A program made the position numbers and the translations under genes. A stretch of DNA of 64,000 bases, from NCBI GenBank assembly GCA_014338405.1, contig JTDE01000969.1, forward strand, positions 58,176 to 122,175, read 5' to 3'. Origin of the DNA: Paragonimus skrjabini miyazakii. Its lineage: Eukaryota; Platyhelminthes; Trematoda; Plagiorchiida; Troglotrematidae. Shown piece after piece: positions 60,741 through 64,000 of this stretch (position 1 is the stretch's first letter; each line of letters opens with the position of its first letter). The notes beneath the pieces were generated by a model that made no database searches, had not been told where the DNA came from, and worked only from the letters and a program-made list of their open reading frames with translations.

Positions 60741-63685
60741 GTGAGAGTGCAATATTCCACCACTGCTTGTTTTCGCCAAACATAAGAATGGCTGACCTTA
60801 GATCAAATTCCCATCCGAGCTAAGTTAATCCTTCCTCACAATAACACGGTATAGCGATGAGATGCTGATCTGCTTCAGTCGGTCGAAATTAGTCACCTGG
60901 CACAATCTGAAAGGAATTCAGTAGTTAACTTATCTTTAACATAGTTAATTTACACCAACATACGCATCTCTTAGGAAACTGTTGTTAGCAAATTCACTTA
61001 CAATTTGCGCTTAAACTAATAAAAAATGTGTGCAATGAATTTATCTCGTCAACTATGTGCCGTCTACAATATAACAAAATTAACTAACTATGCATTGTAC
61101 TAATAACATTCCCACGTAGTCTCTGTAACAATAAAAGTTTATTTCTTTGGCCTAATTTTACGACCGACATCAACCACTTACGTGGAGTTCCATTCATGAG
61201 CAGACGTCATATATAATATGTGAACTACAAATCATCGTTCTGGCTGTCATTTTCTATGAGAAGTAGAAAGCAGGTCTGCTGCAGGGAACACCATCAGGAC
61301 CGATCAAAATGTTTTATTCGCGGAAAGTGTAGGTTCGGTGGAAAGAACGGTGTTAAAAAATGGTTCATGCTGATCGAAAATCGCACCAACTCCATTAATT
61401 AATTTCTTTTCCGTAGTAAAATCAAAAAATGTTTCAGTTTTCAGAAGTATGTCCATTTTAAAATGATTACCAATGATTTGTTATTGCCTACTTCATTTTT
61501 CCGTTAGTTAAGTCTGTGTAGTTTTAATTTTTGTAATAATTTCCAAAGCACAACCTTAGGACAAACTTTCGCAACCGATTTCGTGTTGAATGTCATTTAA
61601 ACACGTACATTTTCCACAAGAAATTTATGTAACCATTCATATCCATCAAATTCTGTAAATGTTACGACTCCGTTTTTAAAAGCAAAGAGCAAACCAAGCA
61701 CGTTATTAAGCTTCAAGCGAAACCTTCCGGGAGGATGCCAATCAACTTATGGTTTGTTGGGCCCTTGGCAACTCCATACTTAAGACCAGATGAACAACTC
61801 GCGCAATTCTTCTCTCCATTTGTTGCATTTGATGGTAGTCAGTGTGAGAGCAATCAAGCATGCCAAACAGCGATAACCAACCTTGCCGCCTAGTTGGTCG
61901 GAACGGCTTCACTGCAAAAGAGTTCTTCGGCTTAATCTGCCAGATAAATCACTGTTATATTTCTTTCAGTGAACTTCACTTGTGTTACAAAACATGAATC
62001 TTGAAGATAGAATAGTTAAATAAGCAGGAATCAAAGGTTCTAAGTGCTGAGCACCGCAGTAGCTGTGTTATTTCAGACTGATTAGTTAGATACTCCGTTG
62101 TTGCCAATGGGTTACACATGTTTCGTTACCAAACTAAGCAACATCATCATCATTTACGAGTTTTATTGTACAAACCATAGTGTGGGAGATGAGAAATACT
62201 GGTGAAATGTCACACACATTCAAAAAAGTATGCTAGAAAGCTTACTCGAAGGGGTGATTGCGTATTCTCGCCTGCCTCTGAAGTTTTGTACTGCGGTTTG
62301 ACTGGTTTGCTCGGGAGATTCTGAACCTTTGACCACAAGTTTGATTAGTCAGTCTAACTGAAGTTCAACAAGTAATTTTACTGCTTACTCCTTGTTTCTT
62401 TTATTGTGACTGTTTCGGCCACCTCTTGCTGTTTGAACTTGAAGAGAATGAGTTATTTGACTTGATGCTTTGGCCATCGTTCTAATTGGTTTGATCGCGT
62501 TACCTGTTGGACGTGAGCAAGTCCATACCTTATCGAATCCTATGCTCACAATAGCTTATGGATTCGGTCGAAGTGTAAATCCATTCAGAAGACATGGTGG
62601 TTGCCATTGGGATTCAGGAAGGTCTGCTGCGTGTTAAGTGTTTGCTTAACCAAAACATCCTGCATTGATGAGGTTAGATTTGCATCCCGTTCCACCTGCA
62701 TTTGAGGGAATAAACCGATACTGATCGGATCGTGTGACGGCCAATTCTTCTGCATGTTTTTGTGAAAATGACTTTAATCCGGTTTAATAAACCAACGTTT
62801 CCTTTTACAGTTATTACATTTGAGCTGACGTATGAATTTCTCTCGTGGGCAGGCTCTAGATATTCTCTCCGTTTCCAGTGTATTTTCCGCAGAACTGCCG
62901 TTAGTTTGCTTTCTAAAATAATGTTGTGTGTTACAAAAAGTTTCATAATTAATTATGATACAATGTTGATGTAGGGTAAGGCGGTCTATTTTGCTGATGG
63001 TTCCATGCAGTTTGAACTTTCTTCTGTTTGTAACAGATTGCCTGTGACAAACGTTCGTGGATATCCGCTACAAATAAAATACTCCATATGTGTACTTTCC
63101 TTGCTTCATCCGAGGTCCAGTAGTAATGCGGTTGGTCCCAGCAATTTTCAACCGAGTTTGAATGGAATTCTTTAACATTATTCTGGTTGCTTACCGGTAA
63201 AATTGATGAGTGTTTGTTTATGGTAAACCTGTTGTACTTCAGTGCATCTGAGATGAGTGAACTGTAGTTGTTTTAAACTAGTAACGTATTTATTATAAAT
63301 TAGAAGTTTGATGTATCTTGGTTTGTTTATTTCCCACCGAGCGCTTATGATTAAAAATGTCCCGTCAACTATTTGCATCCACAATTTTGCGTTGGCCGCT
63401 GAGCTAATCAATACTGTTAAGCTTGACATACTACTTCCGGCGACTAATCAGGGTAAGATCAGAACCAATGAATTTAATTCAGGCTGTTCGTAGATTTGTT
63501 CAGTTATTTTGCATTGCTCAGACAGATATAATTCCGTAAGATTTTGTATAGTGCCTTGTCCAAAAGACAGTCCATCTCAATTTCTTACCTAGTAGCTCTT
63601 TCAAGGTTTCTTCAGTCACGACGGTGGATTCAAAGGAGATTTTGATACCCAACCAACAGATTGCGTTGACTTTCTATAACTTGAC
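60741..63685. other. No supported gene
   Basis: AT-rich, with a GC-richer patch at about 61720-61930 whose minus strand contains short frames but no recognised protein. The minus frame at 62674-62946 has no domain. Confidence 0.4.
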
Positions 63686-64000
63686 GTATATCAGTTTGAA
63701 CAAAAACAGTTAGAAGACGAACGCTGGTAGATGCTAGCATTTCGTATTGGCTCGTCAGTACCAAATAACCAATAACACGGGAACCTTTCAATTTAACGTC
63801 TACAGTACTTCGGGGGGTATGAACAAAGAAAACAACAATAACAAAAAACGTCCAATCGTGTGATCTGAATGACACTCACTACGACTTAGGACCATGGCAG
63901 CCTCAAGTTCACAAATAATTGCTTTTGTACACACAACACAGGTTTGAACCGGTTTATCGCGACGGCTTCAGCAAATTTTAGGAACCGTGGGTTGTGGTGG
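63686..64000 (-). mobile_element. Penelope-like element (family B) 3' end, second copy, cut by window edge
   Basis: The minus strand reads FLKFAEAVAINRFKPVLCV, then QKQLFVNLRLPWS and a stop. This is the same C terminus as the copy at 59499 but better conserved, and ends LPWS much as family A ends LPWN. The untranslated tail aligns with 59499-59700. The endonuclease and RT parts would lie beyond base 64000. Confidence 0.78.

Noticed and set aside
62674..62946. 90-codon minus frame as part of the family B PLE
   Set aside because: No RT or endonuclease motifs, and it lies beyond the 3' end of the copy at 63686.

Overview
The window looks like nuclear DNA of a flatworm, most likely a trematode fluke. 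It is AT-rich, sparsely coding and repeat-laden. The only gene I recognise is one exon of a prolyl 4-hydroxylase alpha subunit with a clean GT splice donor. The repeats are Penelope-like elements (PLEs) with GIY-YIG endonucleases, an APE-type non-LTR retrotransposon resembling those of flukes, and tRNA-derived SINEs. One SINE carries a hammerhead-like core, as Schistosoma SM-alpha elements do. I cannot name the genus. There is no bacterial operon, CRISPR array or prokaryotic gene organisation.

Layout. 1.5-2.2 kb: 3' end of a PLE (family A, plus strand) split by a 174-bp tRNA-like SINE with a 12-bp target duplication. 6.9-7.5 kb: first coding exon of P4HA on the minus strand; the rest of that gene must lie to the left, across a long intron or beyond the window. 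9.9-11 kb: three copies of a second tRNA-derived SINE (SINE-B), two of them head to head; a fourth copy is at 35.2 kb. 12.3-13.5 kb: a PLE reverse-transcriptase fragment running into a 900-N gap. 20-27 kb: candidate plus-strand exons, ending in a plausible terminal exon with an AATAAA signal. 23.9-24.1 kb: a long, nearly perfect hairpin. 33.3-34.2 kb: a GC-richer block with a 100-N gap flanked by an identical 44-bp sequence. 35-41 kb: candidate exons on both strands. 45.3 kb: SINE with a hammerhead relic. 46.3-51.5 kb: a nested transposon complex. 59.5-60.4 kb and 63.7-64.0 kb: 3' parts of a second PLE family (family B) on the minus strand.

The nested complex is the most informative region. 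A PLE-A reverse transcriptase plus endonuclease (plus strand) has an inverted second PLE-A 3' end joined to its truncated 5' side. A 3.0-kb APE-type retrotransposon in the opposite orientation later interrupted the endonuclease domain, leaving a 9-bp duplication. That retrotransposon lacks its reverse-transcriptase core. All these elements look inactive.

Outside the P4HA exon, exon calls rest on open frames bounded by plausible splice sites and have no recognised homology. They are hypotheses. Splice-site pairs arise by chance in this much AT-rich DNA.
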